A stretch of DNA of 58,707 nucleotides from Alphaproteobacteria bacterium (lineage in GTDB: Bacteria > Pseudomonadota > Alphaproteobacteria > Rs-D84). Below the pieces are notes generated by a model. It saw nothing but the letters and a program-made list of their open reading frames with translations, was not told the DNA's origin and made no database searches. The DNA is taken from the NCBI GenBank assembly GCA_017427715.1, contig JAFRSF010000007.1, positions 1-58,707 of the forward strand. The letters are read 5' to 3'. This document shows, in pieces, positions 34,211 to 43,688 of this stretch. Position numbers and translations under genes: made by a program. Numbering within the stretch: the stretch's first letter is position 1; every line of letters begins with the position of its first letter.

Positions 34211-34390
34211 ATGGCATCTAAAAAAGGTTCTAAAGAAGTTGTAAAACTGGAAAACAAAGAAACAGGTTTTTATTATACAACTACAAAAAATACTAAATCT
34301 GATAATACCAAGGGTAAAATGAAATTCCGTAAGTATGACCCAAAATTACGCAAACACGTTGTGTTTACAGAAGGAAAAATGTCCCACTAG
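34211..34390 (+). CDS. rpmG: Ribosomal protein bL33
   Basis: 59 residues: M-A-S-K-K-G-S-K-E-V-V-K-L, then G-F-Y-Y-T-T-T-K-N, K-M-K-F-R-K-Y-D-P-K-L-R-K-H-V-V-F-T-E-G-K. This is the zinc-free form of bL33 without the four cysteines, and the K-F-R-K-Y-D-P-K-x-R-K-H-V motif is diagnostic. A promoter-like TTGATT-17-TATAAC lies about 50 bp upstream, and a terminator follows. Confidence 0.95.
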   Translation: MASKKGSKEVVKLENKETGFYYTTTKNTKSDNTKGKMKFRKYDPKLRKHVVFTEGKMSH

Positions 34391-34407
34391 TAATTTAAAG
34401 TTTTCAA

Positions 34408-34437
34408 AAACACCACCAAATTGGGTGGTGTTTTTTG
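34408..34437 (+). terminator. Terminator after rpmG
   Basis: CACCACC (34411-34417) and GGTGGTG (34424-34430) form a 7-bp stem, followed by six T residues. Confidence 0.85.
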
Positions 34438-34466
34438 TTGTGGGGGGTGATGCTGTAATTTTTCTC

Positions 34467-34496
34467 TTGTGTTATAAAAGTCATTTAGTGTATCAT
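34467..34496 (+). promoter_or_regulatory. Promoter of structured RNA copy 1
   Basis: TTGTGT (34467-34472), 18-bp spacer, TATCAT (34491-34496). Transcription would begin near 34503. Confidence 0.55.
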
Positions 34497-34502
34497 GTTG
34501 AC

Positions 34503-34722
34503 AGGTCATAGGAATATGGCTTGGGGCCGTAGTAAGCTCAGTATATTCGGTGCAAAAGCATCGTTAATTGATTTTTCGGTGTCTTTTATGCACCGTTGAT
34601 TGTCCCTGACAATATGTCGGGGGGCCGTTTGCTATAAAACAGGGTTTTACCCGAAAACAGCGGGATCACTAATATGCTGATTTACTAACTCCCCGACCGC
34701 CTGTGATTTCTGGCGGTTTTTG
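34503..34722 (+). ncRNA. Structured RNA, family X, copy 1
   Basis: Noncoding ~220-nt RNA with the same fold as 46262-46484. Long-range stem AGTATATT (34540-34547) / AATATGCT (34671-34678). Inner hairpin CGGTGC...(34548) / GCACCG (34590-34595). Hairpin CCCTGAC (34604-34610) / GTCGGGG (34616-34622). GTCGGGGGG (34616-34624) can instead pair with CTCCCCGAC (34689-34697), so two folds exclude each other. A small G-G-G-TTTTA-C-C-C hairpin follows at 34642-34652. The RNA ends in the terminator at 34696-34721. The next gene starts 28 bp later with an unusual GGGGGG ribosome site that is complementary to CTCCCC (34689-34694). Not a recognised riboswitch, tmRNA, 6S or RNase P RNA. Confidence 0.75.
34696..34722 (+). 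terminator. Terminator ending structured RNA copy 1
   Basis: ACCGCC (34696-34701) and GGCGGT (34712-34717) with five T residues. Its 5' arm overlaps by two bases the arm that pairs with GTCGGGGGG. Confidence 0.75.
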
Positions 34723-34749
34723 ATTGCGTAAATGGGGGGCGTGTAAAAA

Positions 34750-36642
34750 ATGTTTAAAACGTGGGTATGGAAAATATATATTGGTATTTTATCATTATTT
34801 ATTATTAATGGTGCATATGCGGTCACATGCCAAAGTAATGAATTTGAATACGATGGTCAATGCATAGAATCAAAGTTTGAAATCACCACCACAAACGATA
34901 CAGACAGATTCGTGTTTACTATGTCAGCCAAGGGAACCTTTTACATTGATTGGGGTGATGGTAATGTTGAAATGATAAACCGCACCGGCACAACCATGAC
35001 AGAATACACCCACAATTACGCCGGCACGAATGAATATATAATAAAATTCGGTGGACTTGCAACGGGGTATGCAAATAGTTATACTGGTGGCGAAGCCGCA
35101 CAAGGTACCGCTATTTATTTCGGTAAAGGAACCACAGATTACACAACAAATAACACCTATTTAAACCTGGCGGGTATATCTGGTTCACTGGGCGCGATAT
35201 TCCCAACAATTGGTAATGGTGGAATATATGCAAAACAGCCACGATTTAAAAGAACATTTTATGGCACCACAAATCTAGTCAGTTCAATTCCGTCAGATTT
35301 GTTTAACGGCATATCTGGTTCAGCGGGATACATTAATGATATGTTTTATTGTACTTTTGCTAATAGTGGTGTCACTGGACAAATTCCAGAAGATTTATTT
35401 GGACGGGAAATCAACGGTGTTTATTATGGTATAAACGGGAGGGTGGGTCAAAGATACTTTAATAATCTGTTTTCAGGATGTACTGGATTAACAGGTTCTA
35501 TACCAGAAAAACTTTTTGGACGTATTATAAATGGTGTATATCATGGCGCAATTATCACTGCTTATCAGGTTTTTTTTAGAACATTTTCCAGATGTTCTGG
35601 ATTAACCGGAACAGACATTGATGATCCGAATAATCCTGGTCAAAAATACGCAATACCGCCGAATTTGTTTTTTGGCGCACAGGGTAAAATGCTGGGTAAC
35701 GGAATATTTAGTTATACATTTTATGGTTGTAGTGGTTTGACTGGTACGATTCCACCAGGATTATTTGGTAATATTCACGGTAAGCCAACGGACTCTATAT
35801 TTTCTAATACATTTTATGGTTGCACTGGCTTAACCGGTCCGATACCCAGTAACCTGTTTTCTGGTATTGTCGGTAAACCAGCACAATATATGTTTTATAA
35901 CACATTTGCCAATTGTACAAACCTTGGCAAAGATTCAATCGGTGGGACATCTACGTATTATATTCCGCCAGAATTGTTTGCAGGTATTGATAAAACATCA
36001 ATTGCGACATATATGATGGCTAGTGTGTTTTATGCCACTGGTTTGTTAACCACTTGTCCAAGCGGTACGACAGAATATATAACTGGGTTTGAAAGTTATT
36101 TTAATGGCAAAAAATCCTGCACGTCATGTCCGGTTACGTATCCAGATTATAATACCGATACACAACAATGCTATGCACAGGTTTCTTATATAGACAGCGA
36201 TAATGATACATTATTAAAAACAGAAGATGTTTATTACGATGCACAAAATGCTTCTGGATATAACTTGCCGTCTTACAGTCCAACAAAACCAGATACCATA
36301 TTATCTGATTGGACAACTGGGAATGGAACTGTAATAGATACTAATGATACATTAACAGGTAATCAGGTGGTATATAGTAAATGGCGGTTTAATTGTGATT
36401 CTGATAAATGGATGTATTTTAACATAGAAAACAATGAAACTACGCGTATGTGTTTATGCAACGATAAACGCACTGAACATACATTGGTGATAAATCATGG
36501 TGGTAATACATATCATGCTATGCTGGTACCAGAAAGCGAACACGATTATACGATAAACAGCAACACACAACGTCATCTGAAAGTGCAAATGGGTAATACG
36601 ATATACAATGCATACGATGCATCAGTGTTGTTTGGGAATTAA
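34750..36642 (+). CDS. Secreted surface protein with leucine-rich-like GLTG-IP-LF repeats
   Basis: 630 residues. Signal peptide with cleavage after N-G-A-Y-A. Residues ~40-120 resemble a PKD/DUF285-like domain. From ~170 to ~420 there are about eight imperfect ~30-residue repeats with the core F-x-x-C-x-G-L-T-G-x-I-P-x-x-L-F, reminiscent of BspA-type repeats. Near residue 470 is a Cys-rich segment, and ~490-545 holds an InlB/Flg_new-like beta domain (Y-D-A-Q-N-A-S-G-Y, T-L-T-G-N-Q-V-V-Y-S-K-W). No anchor is evident. It starts 28 bp after the terminator of structured RNA copy 1 with GGGGGG as ribosome site. The stop codon overlaps a GC-rich repeat. Confidence 0.8.
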   Translation: MFKTWVWKIYIGILSLFIINGAYAVTCQSNEFEYDGQCIESKFEITTTNDTDRFVFTMSAKGTFYIDWGDGNVEMINRTGTTMTEYTHNYAGTNEYIIKFGGLATGYANSYTGGEAAQGTAIYFGKGTTDYTTNNTYLNLAGISGSLGAIFPTIGNGGIYAKQPRFKRTFYGTTNLVSSIPSDLFNGISGSAGYINDMFYCTFANSGVTGQIPEDLFGREINGVYYGINGRVGQRYFNNLFSGCTGLTGSIPEKLFGRIINGVYHGAIITAYQVFFRTFSRCSGLTGTDIDDPNNPGQKYAIPPNLFFGAQGKMLGNGIFSYTFYGCSGLTGTIPPGLFGNIHGKPTDSIFSNTFYGCTGLTGPIPSNLFSGIVGKPAQYMFYNTFANCTNLGKDSIGGTSTYYIPPELFAGIDKTSIATYMMASVFYATGLLTTCPSGTTEYITGFESYFNGKKSCTSCPVTYPDYNTDTQQCYAQVSYIDSDNDTLLKTEDVYYDAQNASGYNLPSYSPTKPDTILSDWTTGNGTVIDTNDTLTGNQVVYSKWRFNCDSDKWMYFNIENNETTRMCLCNDKRTEHTLVINHGGNTYHAMLVPESEHDYTINSNTQRHLKVQMGNTIYNAYDASVLFGN

Positions 36643-36712
36643 CCTCCCTCCCATCCTACGGACGTACTCCCCCCCAAGGGGAGAATTATAATTCCCCGCC
36701 TGCAGGGGAAAA
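36641..36712 (+). repeat. GC-rich palindromic repeat C, copy 1
   Basis: TTAACCTCCCTCCC, then CTACG-CGTACTCCCCCCC-AAGGGGAGAATTA; followed by TTCCCC...GGGGAA. The first 50 bp are shared with 45810-45857. It contains the hairpin CTCCCC/GGGGAG. Strongly G+C compared with its surroundings. Confidence 0.7.
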
Positions 36713-36720
36713 TGATGTTG

Positions 36721-38958
36721 TTATTTTCCAAATTTACCACTGCGTGGGAAACCGACAGGTATTGTGTGACCCTGGGATGCACGTTTCGCAACCCACGGGG
36801 TTATATCATCCAACTTTGTTGTACCACGACCAGTTGTCCAACCAAATCCATCGCTTTTATTAAAGAACATTGCATCGATTGTATAAGTTCTTTCTGCATT
36901 ATATTTCTGTAATATGACACCTTTGCCACGAACCATTTCTGGTATTTGTTCTGTTTCAAACATCAGTAATTTATCATTTGAACCAGACAAAGCAACCATA
37001 TCACCATCAACTTTGACACAAAGTATCGCAGGATTACGTTCGTCTGTGTTCATAATTTGTTTACCGGATTTTGTCTGTGCTAAACAATTTTCACCATTTA
37101 CAATAAACCCAACACCATGACGACCAATAACCAAATATTTCGCATTCGTATCCAGCACAAATGCCTTTACAATCGTTTCTTCTGCGCCTATATCAGCCAT
37201 CATACGCACCGATTCACCAAAACCACGTGCAGACGGCAAATCATTTGCTGACAAAGTAAACATTTTACCCCCAGATGCAAATAGATTTATTTTATCTGTA
37301 GTCAAAGCATGAAAAGCAAATTGCAATTCGTCACCTTCTTTGAATTTCATATCAAGATTATTCAAATCAATATGACCCTTTGCTGCACGTATCCAGCCCA
37401 TTGTCGACAAAACAATTGTGACAGGTTCTTTTTCAATAAAATCATCTGTATTTACGACAATTTCTTCGGTTAATTGCGCCCATTCTGTTCTGCGGCGACC
37501 AAGTGCTGTATTTTTCGCATATTGTTTTTTAATATCGTTAAACCAAGCATGTAATTGTTCATTTTGAATTTCTTCACTGTCCAGTAATGCCTGTAACTTT
37601 TCTTTTTCTGCACGCAATTCTTGGTCTTCACGTTTGATTTCCATTTCTTCCAATTTACGCAAAGAACGAAGGCGAGTATTCAATATAGATTCTACCTGAA
37701 TTTCAGTCAGATTAAATTCAGCCATTAAAACTGCCTTGGGGTCGTCTTCGTTTCTGATAATTTCAATTACCCTGTCCAGATTTAAATAAACAATCAGTAA
37801 ACCGCCCAATATTTCCAAGCGTCTTTCAATATTCGACAACCGCCATTTTGTTCGCCGTATTAAGACATTTTTTTGATGCACAACAAATTCACGCAGCACA
37901 TCGCCAATTGGCATTACACGTGGCGCACCATTTGAATCAACAACGTTAAAATTCATATTAAATTTGTATTCTAAATCTGTCATCGCAAACAAATGCGCCA
38001 TCATTTTATCAGCCGGCACATTACGATTTTTTGGTGTAATAACTATACGAATGTCTGTTGTAGATTCATCTGATATATCTTCCACCAAAGGCAATTTTTT
38101 TGCATCAATCAAATCCGCAATTTGTTCAACCAATTTAGATTTAATAATACCATATGGGATTTCAGTGATAACAACCTGTTCCATACCACGTTCTAATTTT
38201 TCAATTTCCCATTTTGCACGAATACGAAATGCACCACGACCTGTATCATAATTTTTGCAAATTGTATCAAAATCATCAATTAATACACCACCCGTTGGAA
38301 AATCTGGACCAATCAATTTCTTCATAATTTGTGGTGTTGTGGCATCCGGTTTATCAACAACCAGATTCAATGCATCCATAATTTCAGAAACATTATGTGT
38401 TGGAATATTCGTTGCCATCCCCACAGCAATCCCCATACCACCATTCGCTAACAAATTCGGAAATGCCCCCGGCATCACAGTTGGTTCAACAGTTGTACCG
38501 TCAAAATTAGGCATCATATCAACACTATCTTCGTCAATACCTTCCATAATCAGCATCGCTGCCTGGGTCATTTTTGATTCAGTATAACGGTATGCTGCCT
38601 GGGGATCACCATCAATATTACCAAAGTTGCCCTGCCCGTCAATCAAAGGATAACGCACAGAAAAATCCTGGGCCAGACGAACCATAGCATCATAAACAGA
38701 AGAATCACCGTGTGGATGATAATGACCCAGCACATCACCAACAACCGTTGCACATTTACGAAATGCCGCAGACGGCGATAGTTTTTGTCGTAACATAGAA
38801 AACAAAATACGACGATGTACAGGTTTCAACCCATCACGAACGTCTGGCAAAGCACGCGCAACAATGGTGCTGACTGCGTATGATAAATAACGTTCAGATA
38901 ATGCTTCTGATAATTGCTGACTGGATATATTTTCAATTGTGTTTTCTACTTTTCTCAT
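36721..38958 (-). CDS. parC: DNA topoisomerase IV subunit A
   Basis: 745 residues from the ATG at 38958 (GGAAGAAATT precedes it); a longer frame from 39051 begins with a hydrophobic stretch not in the family. Motifs: [27 protein letters not shown], then Y-H-P-H-G-D-S86 and the catalytic Y125 in Y-R-Y-T. The QRDR serine is wild type. It relaxes and decatenates DNA with ParE. The C-terminal beta-pinwheel has the weak GyrA-box pattern of ParC. The gene is flanked by non-topoisomerase genes; parE is not in the window. Confidence 0.93.
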   Translation of the reverse strand: MRKVENTIENISSQQLSEALSERYLSYAVSTIVARALPDVRDGLKPVHRRILFSMLRQKLSPSAAFRKCATVVGDVLGHYHPHGDSSVYDAMVRLAQDFSVRYPLIDGQGNFGNIDGDPQAAYRYTESKMTQAAMLIMEGIDEDSVDMMPNFDGTTVEPTVMPGAFPNLLANGGMGIAVGMATNIPTHNVSEIMDALNLVVDKPDATTPQIMKKLIGPDFPTGGVLIDDFDTICKNYDTGRGAFRIRAKWEIEKLERGMEQVVITEIPYGIIKSKLVEQIADLIDAKKLPLVEDISDESTTDIRIVITPKNRNVPADKMMAHLFAMTDLEYKFNMNFNVVDSNGAPRVMPIGDVLREFVVHQKNVLIRRTKWRLSNIERRLEILGGLLIVYLNLDRVIEIIRNEDDPKAVLMAEFNLTEIQVESILNTRLRSLRKLEEMEIKREDQELRAEKEKLQALLDSEEIQNEQLHAWFNDIKKQYAKNTALGRRRTEWAQLTEEIVVNTDDFIEKEPVTIVLSTMGWIRAAKGHIDLNNLDMKFKEGDELQFAFHALTTDKINLFASGGKMFTLSANDLPSARGFGESVRMMADIGAEETIVKAFVLDTNAKYLVIGRHGVGFIVNGENCLAQTKSGKQIMNTDERNPAILCVKVDGDMVALSGSNDKLLMFETEQIPEMVRGKGVILQKYNAERTYTIDAMFFNKSDGFGWTTGRGTTKLDDITPWVAKRASQGHTIPVGFPRSGKFGK

Positions 38959-39131
38959 AATTTCTTCCATTTTTAACAAGCACAGATTAAAACATTTGCA
39001 AAAATAAAACAACAAAAAACTATGAATAAAACTAGCAATAATACTTGACAATTATTGTTTATATTAGCATTGAGAAGGGGTTGAACAAACCTTAAAAAGA
39101 GTAAAACAACAAACAAGAGGTAAAAAAAGAA

Positions 39132-39380
39132 ATGTCTGATATGCCAGGTTGGATTTCGGCATTAGTTATAATACTGTGCGCAGAATCAATGTATTTTGTA
39201 CATCTGACAGGCGAGCTTACAGACGAACTAAAAAAACAACTTGCTGCTTGCAAAACACACCAAGAACAAACCGCAACAGATAAAGACAAAGAAGAACTAT
39301 GCAAAAAACAATCTGCCGATTATGTGTTCAAAAACGGCAAATGCTATGTACTTTTGAAAAACATCCAAAAAACACATTAA
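39132..39380 (+). CDS. Small membrane-anchored protein
   Basis: 82 residues. One membrane helix (residues ~6-28), then a charged stretch with C-K-T-H-Q-E and K-K-Q-S-A-D-Y-V-F-K-N-G-K-C-Y-V. Paired cysteines in the outer part suggest a disulfide. GAGGTAAAAAAAG precedes the ATG. Terminator follows. Unknown function; divergent from parC. Confidence 0.6.
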   Translation: MSDMPGWISALVIILCAESMYFVHLTGELTDELKKQLAACKTHQEQTATDKDKEELCKKQSADYVFKNGKCYVLLKNIQKTH

Positions 39381-39402
39381 AAATAAAAAAGCAGTAAATA
39401 AA

Positions 39403-39432
39403 AAACACCATCGCAAGATGGTGTTTTTTTAT
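39403..39432 (+). terminator. Terminator
   Basis: ACACCATC (39405-39412) and GATGGTGT (39417-39424) with GCAA loop, followed by seven T residues. Confidence 0.85.
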
Positions 39433-39434
39433 TT

Positions 39435-39519
39435 TGGTGGCTCTGATCGGAATCGAACCGATACTCCTCTCAGAACTTGATTTTGAGTCAAGCGCGTCTA
39501 CCAGTTCCGCCACAGAGCC
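39435..39519 (-). tRNA. tRNA-Leu (CAA)
   Basis: GGCTCTG/CAGAGCC acceptor, anticodon loop CTCAAAA (CAA), T-loop GTTCGATTC and encoded CCA. The variable arm is of the class-II length. Confidence 0.95.
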
Positions 39520-39540
39520 ATAACTTTACGAACAACCGCT

Positions 39541-39921
39541 TTATTTAGATTTTGCGGCTGCTTTTTTTGCTTCTACTTTCTTAACCAGACGAGCGCTGCG
39601 AGTTGGTTTGTGAACCGGTTTCTTCACAGGTTTTTCGGCTTTGCCATTTTTCTTTTCAATAGCTTTTTTAATAACAGCCATTTCGTCTGTTAAACGTGAA
39701 ATTGGTTTTGACATTACATAAGCATCCAATCCGCCATGTTTTGTCAATGTACGCAATCCAGCGGTAGAAATACGCAAACTGAAATCGCGACCCAAAATAT
39801 CACTGTGGAACGATAATTTTTGCAAATTTGGCAAAAACGTACGTTTTGTGCGGCGATGTGAATGAGATACATTCATACCGACCATTGTTTTCTTTCCAGT
39901 TACTTTACATACACGTGGCAT
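39541..39921 (-). CDS. rpmB: Ribosomal protein bL28 with a basic C-terminal tail
   Basis: 126 residues. The bL28 core is clear: M-P-R-V-C-K-V-T-G-K-K-T-M-V-G-M-N-V-S-H-S-H-R-R-T-K-R-T-F, then L-R-I-S-T-A-G-L-R-T-L-T-K-H-G-G-L-D-A-Y. After residue ~90 there is a Lys/Pro/Ala tail of ~35 residues (K-K-P-V-H-K-P-T) longer than the usual alphaproteobacterial form. It is transcribed upstream of tRNA-Leu. Confidence 0.95.
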   Translation of the reverse strand: MPRVCKVTGKKTMVGMNVSHSHRRTKRTFLPNLQKLSFHSDILGRDFSLRISTAGLRTLTKHGGLDAYVMSKPISRLTDEMAVIKKAIEKKNGKAEKPVKKPVHKPTRSARLVKKVEAKKAAAKSK

Positions 39922-39966
39922 ATTTAAATCCTTTAATTACTGGGGTCTAATTTATAATATTATTTA

Positions 39967-41430
39967 TCAAAAGTCAAGTGTTGATTTAATTTTTTTAAAA
40001 TATCTTGTTTTGTGTTCTTTTGACAGCAAATCTGTAACGACTTTGACAGGAGTGAACGTAGAACCAGGAACTTCTACAAATATTGTATTCCAATTTGCCA
40101 TTGCACCATTCCACAGACCAGGTCTTTCCATTGCGCGTAAATCTTTGCCGTCTTTGGATTTATTGGATATAAAACCAGTATTTTTATCAACATATTTTGT
40201 TAAATCAAATTTTTCATTATTAAAATCACGTATTCCGCATACTAAATCCACGGGATTAAAATATTCTGATTTGTTCATAATATCTTTTGATTCTGGGGCA
40301 ATTTGACTTGATTCCACAATTTGCAAACTAATATCGCCATCTGCACCACGAACCCAGAATGGACCACCACCCGGATCGCCAGTATTTTTTACCATGCCAC
40401 ACACACGTATTGGACGATTTAATATTTTTCTGTATTCTGACATAGACAGATTGTTTGATAATTTAATTCCCAATTTTGTTGTAACAAAATTATGTAATAT
40501 TTGGGTCAGCAGTTCACAATTTGCTTTTTCTGAATCTATTTTATGAATTAAATCAAAAATTGTTTGTTGCACATATATTAAAATCCCGGCCAATATTTTT
40601 TTGTATCTGATGGTATCTTTGCGTAAATCATCAGTTGTAATATTGTCTATATTTTTGATAAAGATTAAATCTGCATCTATGTTATTCAGATTTTCAATCA
40701 ATGCCCCGTGTCCAGCAGGTCTGAACAGCAAAGAACCGTCAATATTTCTGAACGGTGTATTATTCATATCAACCGCTATTGTATCAGTGGATTTATTTTG
40801 TTCAGATATTTGTACATCATATTTCACACAATATTTTAATTCGTAAATTGGGACAATACGATTTAACAAAGATTCAAATGCCATTCTGTGTTCAGGCGAA
40901 ACTGTGAAATGAATGTGTACTGTATTACCAGAAGCCGCGTATTGAACACCTTCCATTAAATGTTCTTCCACTGGTGTTCTTGCATAATTGCCATATTCAT
41001 GAAACGGGATTAAACCCTTGGGTGTGTTACCGTAACGCGATATAATATTTTCTACTATATCTTTTGTTGTCGGATTTTTTGGTAACACAGTTTGCAAATC
41101 ATTCCAAAAAGCAAACTGTTCAATATTATTTATAACTTTTGATGTTATATCTGTTTCACCCGCCATCAAATCTTTGAACATACGTGTCGCAGCACCAGAA
41201 GCAGGCACAAATTTTACAATTTTATGCGTCTTGGCATAATTACTATATTGTGTTGCCATATAGTCATAAACAATACCATCATCCTTTATAACACCGTCAT
41301 AAGTTGTTGCTGGTTTTATGATATCTATGAATGGAAAACCGTTTTTAAAATCTTCAAGTTGTTGATTAACTTTTTCGACTGTTAAACCATGTTCTGCTAT
41401 TTGTTTTAAATCTTTTTCTGAAAAATCCAT
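39967..41430 (-). CDS. DUF4301-family protein
   Basis: 487 residues. The start F-S-E-K-D-L-K-Q-I-A-E-H-G-L, then V-E-K-V-N-Q-Q-L-E-D-F-K-N-G-F-P-F-I, V-P-A-S-G-A-A-T-R-M-F-K-D and G-D-P-G-G-G-P-F-W-V are typical of DUF4301. The P-A-S-G-x-A-T-R-M-F motif suggests a nucleotidyltransferase-like fold. The family is widespread in Bacteroidetes and rare in alphaproteobacteria, so transfer is likely. No function has been shown to my knowledge. It lies between rpmB (same strand) and divergent clpB. Confidence 0.8.
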   Translation of the reverse strand: MDFSEKDLKQIAEHGLTVEKVNQQLEDFKNGFPFIDIIKPATTYDGVIKDDGIVYDYMATQYSNYAKTHKIVKFVPASGAATRMFKDLMAGETDITSKVINNIEQFAFWNDLQTVLPKNPTTKDIVENIISRYGNTPKGLIPFHEYGNYARTPVEEHLMEGVQYAASGNTVHIHFTVSPEHRMAFESLLNRIVPIYELKYCVKYDVQISEQNKSTDTIAVDMNNTPFRNIDGSLLFRPAGHGALIENLNNIDADLIFIKNIDNITTDDLRKDTIRYKKILAGILIYVQQTIFDLIHKIDSEKANCELLTQILHNFVTTKLGIKLSNNLSMSEYRKILNRPIRVCGMVKNTGDPGGGPFWVRGADGDISLQIVESSQIAPESKDIMNKSEYFNPVDLVCGIRDFNNEKFDLTKYVDKNTGFISNKSKDGKDLRAMERPGLWNGAMANWNTIFVEVPGSTFTPVKVVTDLLSKEHKTRYFKKIKSTLDF

Positions 41431-41529
41431 AATGTACCTCTGCTTTCTTTACATAGCCAGTATAGCAAAAATATTTGGTTTGCAAGGATTTTTATCCAAC
41501 CATATTTTTGTGGGTTTATTGTCCGATGG

Positions 41530-41557
41530 CTTGAATTTTTGAAAAATGCAACTATAT
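41530..41557 (+). promoter_or_regulatory. Heat-shock (RpoH-type) promoter of clpB
   Basis: CTTGAA (41530-41535), 16-bp spacer, CTATAT (41552-41557) match the alphaproteobacterial sigma-32 consensus (CTTGAA, N, CYTATNT). Transcription start is expected near 41564, 32 bp before the ATG. Confidence 0.75.
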
Positions 41558-41595
41558 CTTGTGCATAAGAAAAATACAAACCAAAAGGATACAAT

Positions 41596-43653
41596 ATGAG
41601 TCCGGAAGAAATACAAGAAACACCAGAGCAAGCAATTGCTAAATATACGACCGATTTTACTAAATTGGCTGCCGATGGTAAATTAGACCCAGTTATTGGT
41701 CGTGAAGAAGAAATTCGCAGAACAATTCAGGTATTATCACGCAGAACCAAAAACAACCCTGTGTTGATTGGTAATCCGGGTGTTGGTAAAACCGCGATAG
41801 TAGAAGGTTTGGCACAACGTATTATATCAGGTGATATGCCTGAAAATCTGTTAAACAAAAAATTATTGTCTTTGGATATGGGGGCTTTGATGGCTGGCGC
41901 TATGTTTCGTGGTCAATTCGAAGCAAGATTAAAAGCAATCTTAAAAGCCGTTAAAGATGCAAATGGTCAAATTATTTTATTCATAGACGAATTGCATACT
42001 ATGGTAGGCGCCGGCAAAGGCGAAGGTTCTATGGATGCAGGCAATTTATTAAAACCGATGTTGGCACGTGGTGAATTGCATTGTGTTGGTGCAACAACAC
42101 TGGATGAATACCGTCAATATATTGAAAAAGATCCAGCATTGGCGCGCCGTTTTCAACCCGTGTATGTAGATGAACCAACGATTGATGATACGATTTCTAT
42201 ATTACGTGGATTAAAAGATAAATACGAAGGACACCATGGTGTTCGTATTGCAGATGCTGCATTGGTTGCGGCTGTGAAATTATCAAGTCGTTATATCACA
42301 GACAGATTTTTGCCTGATAAAGCAATCGATTTGATTGACGAAGCCGCTGCACGTGTTCGTATAGAAATTGCATCAAAACCAGAAAAACTCGATGAATTAG
42401 ATAGACATTTAATGCAATTAAAAATTGAACAACAGGCATTAAAAAAAGAAAAAGATGAAGAATCAAAAAAACGTTTATCTGATTTGGAACAATTAATTGC
42501 AAAAATGCAGGTTGAATCAGATAAAATGACAGCACAATGGCAAGATGAACAGAAAAAAATGCGTGGATTATCTGATGCTATGGCCGCTTTGGATGCTGCG
42601 CGTGCAGAAGTTGCAATTGCTATGCGTAATGGTGATTATGAAAAAGCATCTGCCCTGCAATACGGCAAGATTCCCGAACTGGAAGAACAAATCAAAAAAC
42701 AAAACACTGAATCCAAAGAATACAAAACCGTTTTACCTGAACATATTGCAGCAGTGGTCAGCAAATGGACTGGGGTTCCTGCGGACAGATTAAGTATTGA
42801 AGAACAATCAAAATTATTGAACATCGAAGATGAATTACGCAAACGTGTTGTCGGTCAAGATAATGCATTGTCTGTGGTTGCACGCGCAATTCGCCGTTCA
42901 CGCGCAGGATTGTCTGACCCACGCAGACCATCAGGCAGTTTTATGTTCTTGGGTCCAACAGGTGTCGGAAAAACAGAAGTAGCCAAAGCATTGGCTGAAT
43001 ATCTGTTTAATGATGACACTGCTATGACAAGAATTGATATGTCTGAATATATGGAACCACATTCGGTCGCACGTTTAATCGGCGCCCCCCCGGGATATGT
43101 TGGTTATGAAGCAGGTGGCGAATTAACGGAATCTGTTCGTCGCAGACCATACCAAGTGTTGCTTTTCGATGAAATTGAAAAAGCACATCCGGATGTCTTT
43201 AATGTTTTCTTGCAGATTTTGGACGATGGTCGTTTAACAGATGGTCAGGGACGTATAGTTAATTTTACGAATACTATCATCATAATGACCAGCAACCTGC
43301 CTGATATGGAATCAGTACGTAAACATTTCAGACCAGAGTTTATCAACCGAATTGACGAAATAGTTTTCTTTAATCAATTAGGTAAAAATGTTATGGCAGA
43401 TATTGTAAAAATCCAATTACGCAATCTGGAAAAACGTCTAGCAGAACGTCAAATTGTTTTACATGTTTCTGACAGTGCAATTAATTGGTTAGGAAACAAC
43501 GGTTACGATGCGGTTTTTGGCGCACGTCCTTTGAAACGATTGATTACAACCGCTGTCGAAGATAAAATTGCAGATATGATTTTATCTGGTGCTGTTGGTG
43601 AAGGTTCAACTGTGACAGTTGATGTTCATGGTAAAGAATTGTTGATAAAGTAA
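41596..43653 (+). CDS. clpB: ClpB disaggregase lacking the N-terminal domain
   Basis: 685 residues versus ~860 in E. coli. The N-terminal substrate domain (~150 residues) is missing; the frame begins right before [23 protein letters not shown]-1 Walker A G-N-P-G-V-G-K-T at 59-66; arginine-rich sensor region intact. The coiled middle domain is present (residues ~260-370), followed by AAA-2 with [16 protein letters not shown] and R-P-E-F-I-N-R-I-D. The presence of the middle domain supports DnaK-linked disaggregation. A ribosome site AAAGGATACAAT precedes the ATG, so this form is made directly. Confidence 0.9.
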   Translation: MSPEEIQETPEQAIAKYTTDFTKLAADGKLDPVIGREEEIRRTIQVLSRRTKNNPVLIGNPGVGKTAIVEGLAQRIISGDMPENLLNKKLLSLDMGALMAGAMFRGQFEARLKAILKAVKDANGQIILFIDELHTMVGAGKGEGSMDAGNLLKPMLARGELHCVGATTLDEYRQYIEKDPALARRFQPVYVDEPTIDDTISILRGLKDKYEGHHGVRIADAALVAAVKLSSRYITDRFLPDKAIDLIDEAAARVRIEIASKPEKLDELDRHLMQLKIEQQALKKEKDEESKKRLSDLEQLIAKMQVESDKMTAQWQDEQKKMRGLSDAMAALDAARAEVAIAMRNGDYEKASALQYGKIPELEEQIKKQNTESKEYKTVLPEHIAAVVSKWTGVPADRLSIEEQSKLLNIEDELRKRVVGQDNALSVVARAIRRSRAGLSDPRRPSGSFMFLGPTGVGKTEVAKALAEYLFNDDTAMTRIDMSEYMEPHSVARLIGAPPGYVGYEAGGELTESVRRRPYQVLLFDEIEKAHPDVFNVFLQILDDGRLTDGQGRIVNFTNTIIIMTSNLPDMESVRKHFRPEFINRIDEIVFFNQLGKNVMADIVKIQLRNLEKRLAERQIVLHVSDSAINWLGNNGYDAVFGARPLKRLITTAVEDKIADMILSGAVGEGSTVTVDVHGKELLIK

Positions 43654-43658
43654 AACAA

Positions 43659-43688
43659 AAAAACACCTGCAAATGCAGGTGTTTTTTT
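43659..43688. terminator. Bidirectional terminator after clpB
   Basis: ACACCTGC (43663-43670) and GCAGGTGT (43675-43682) with AAAT loop; A run before and T run after, so it serves both convergent genes. Confidence 0.85.

Noticed and set aside
34503..34722. tmRNA, 6S RNA, SRP RNA or RNase P RNA
   Set aside because: There is no T-arm or CCA end, no tag frame, no SRP Alu or GNAR loop, no RNase P conserved core; and a single genome would not be expected to carry two tmRNA copies of this shape.
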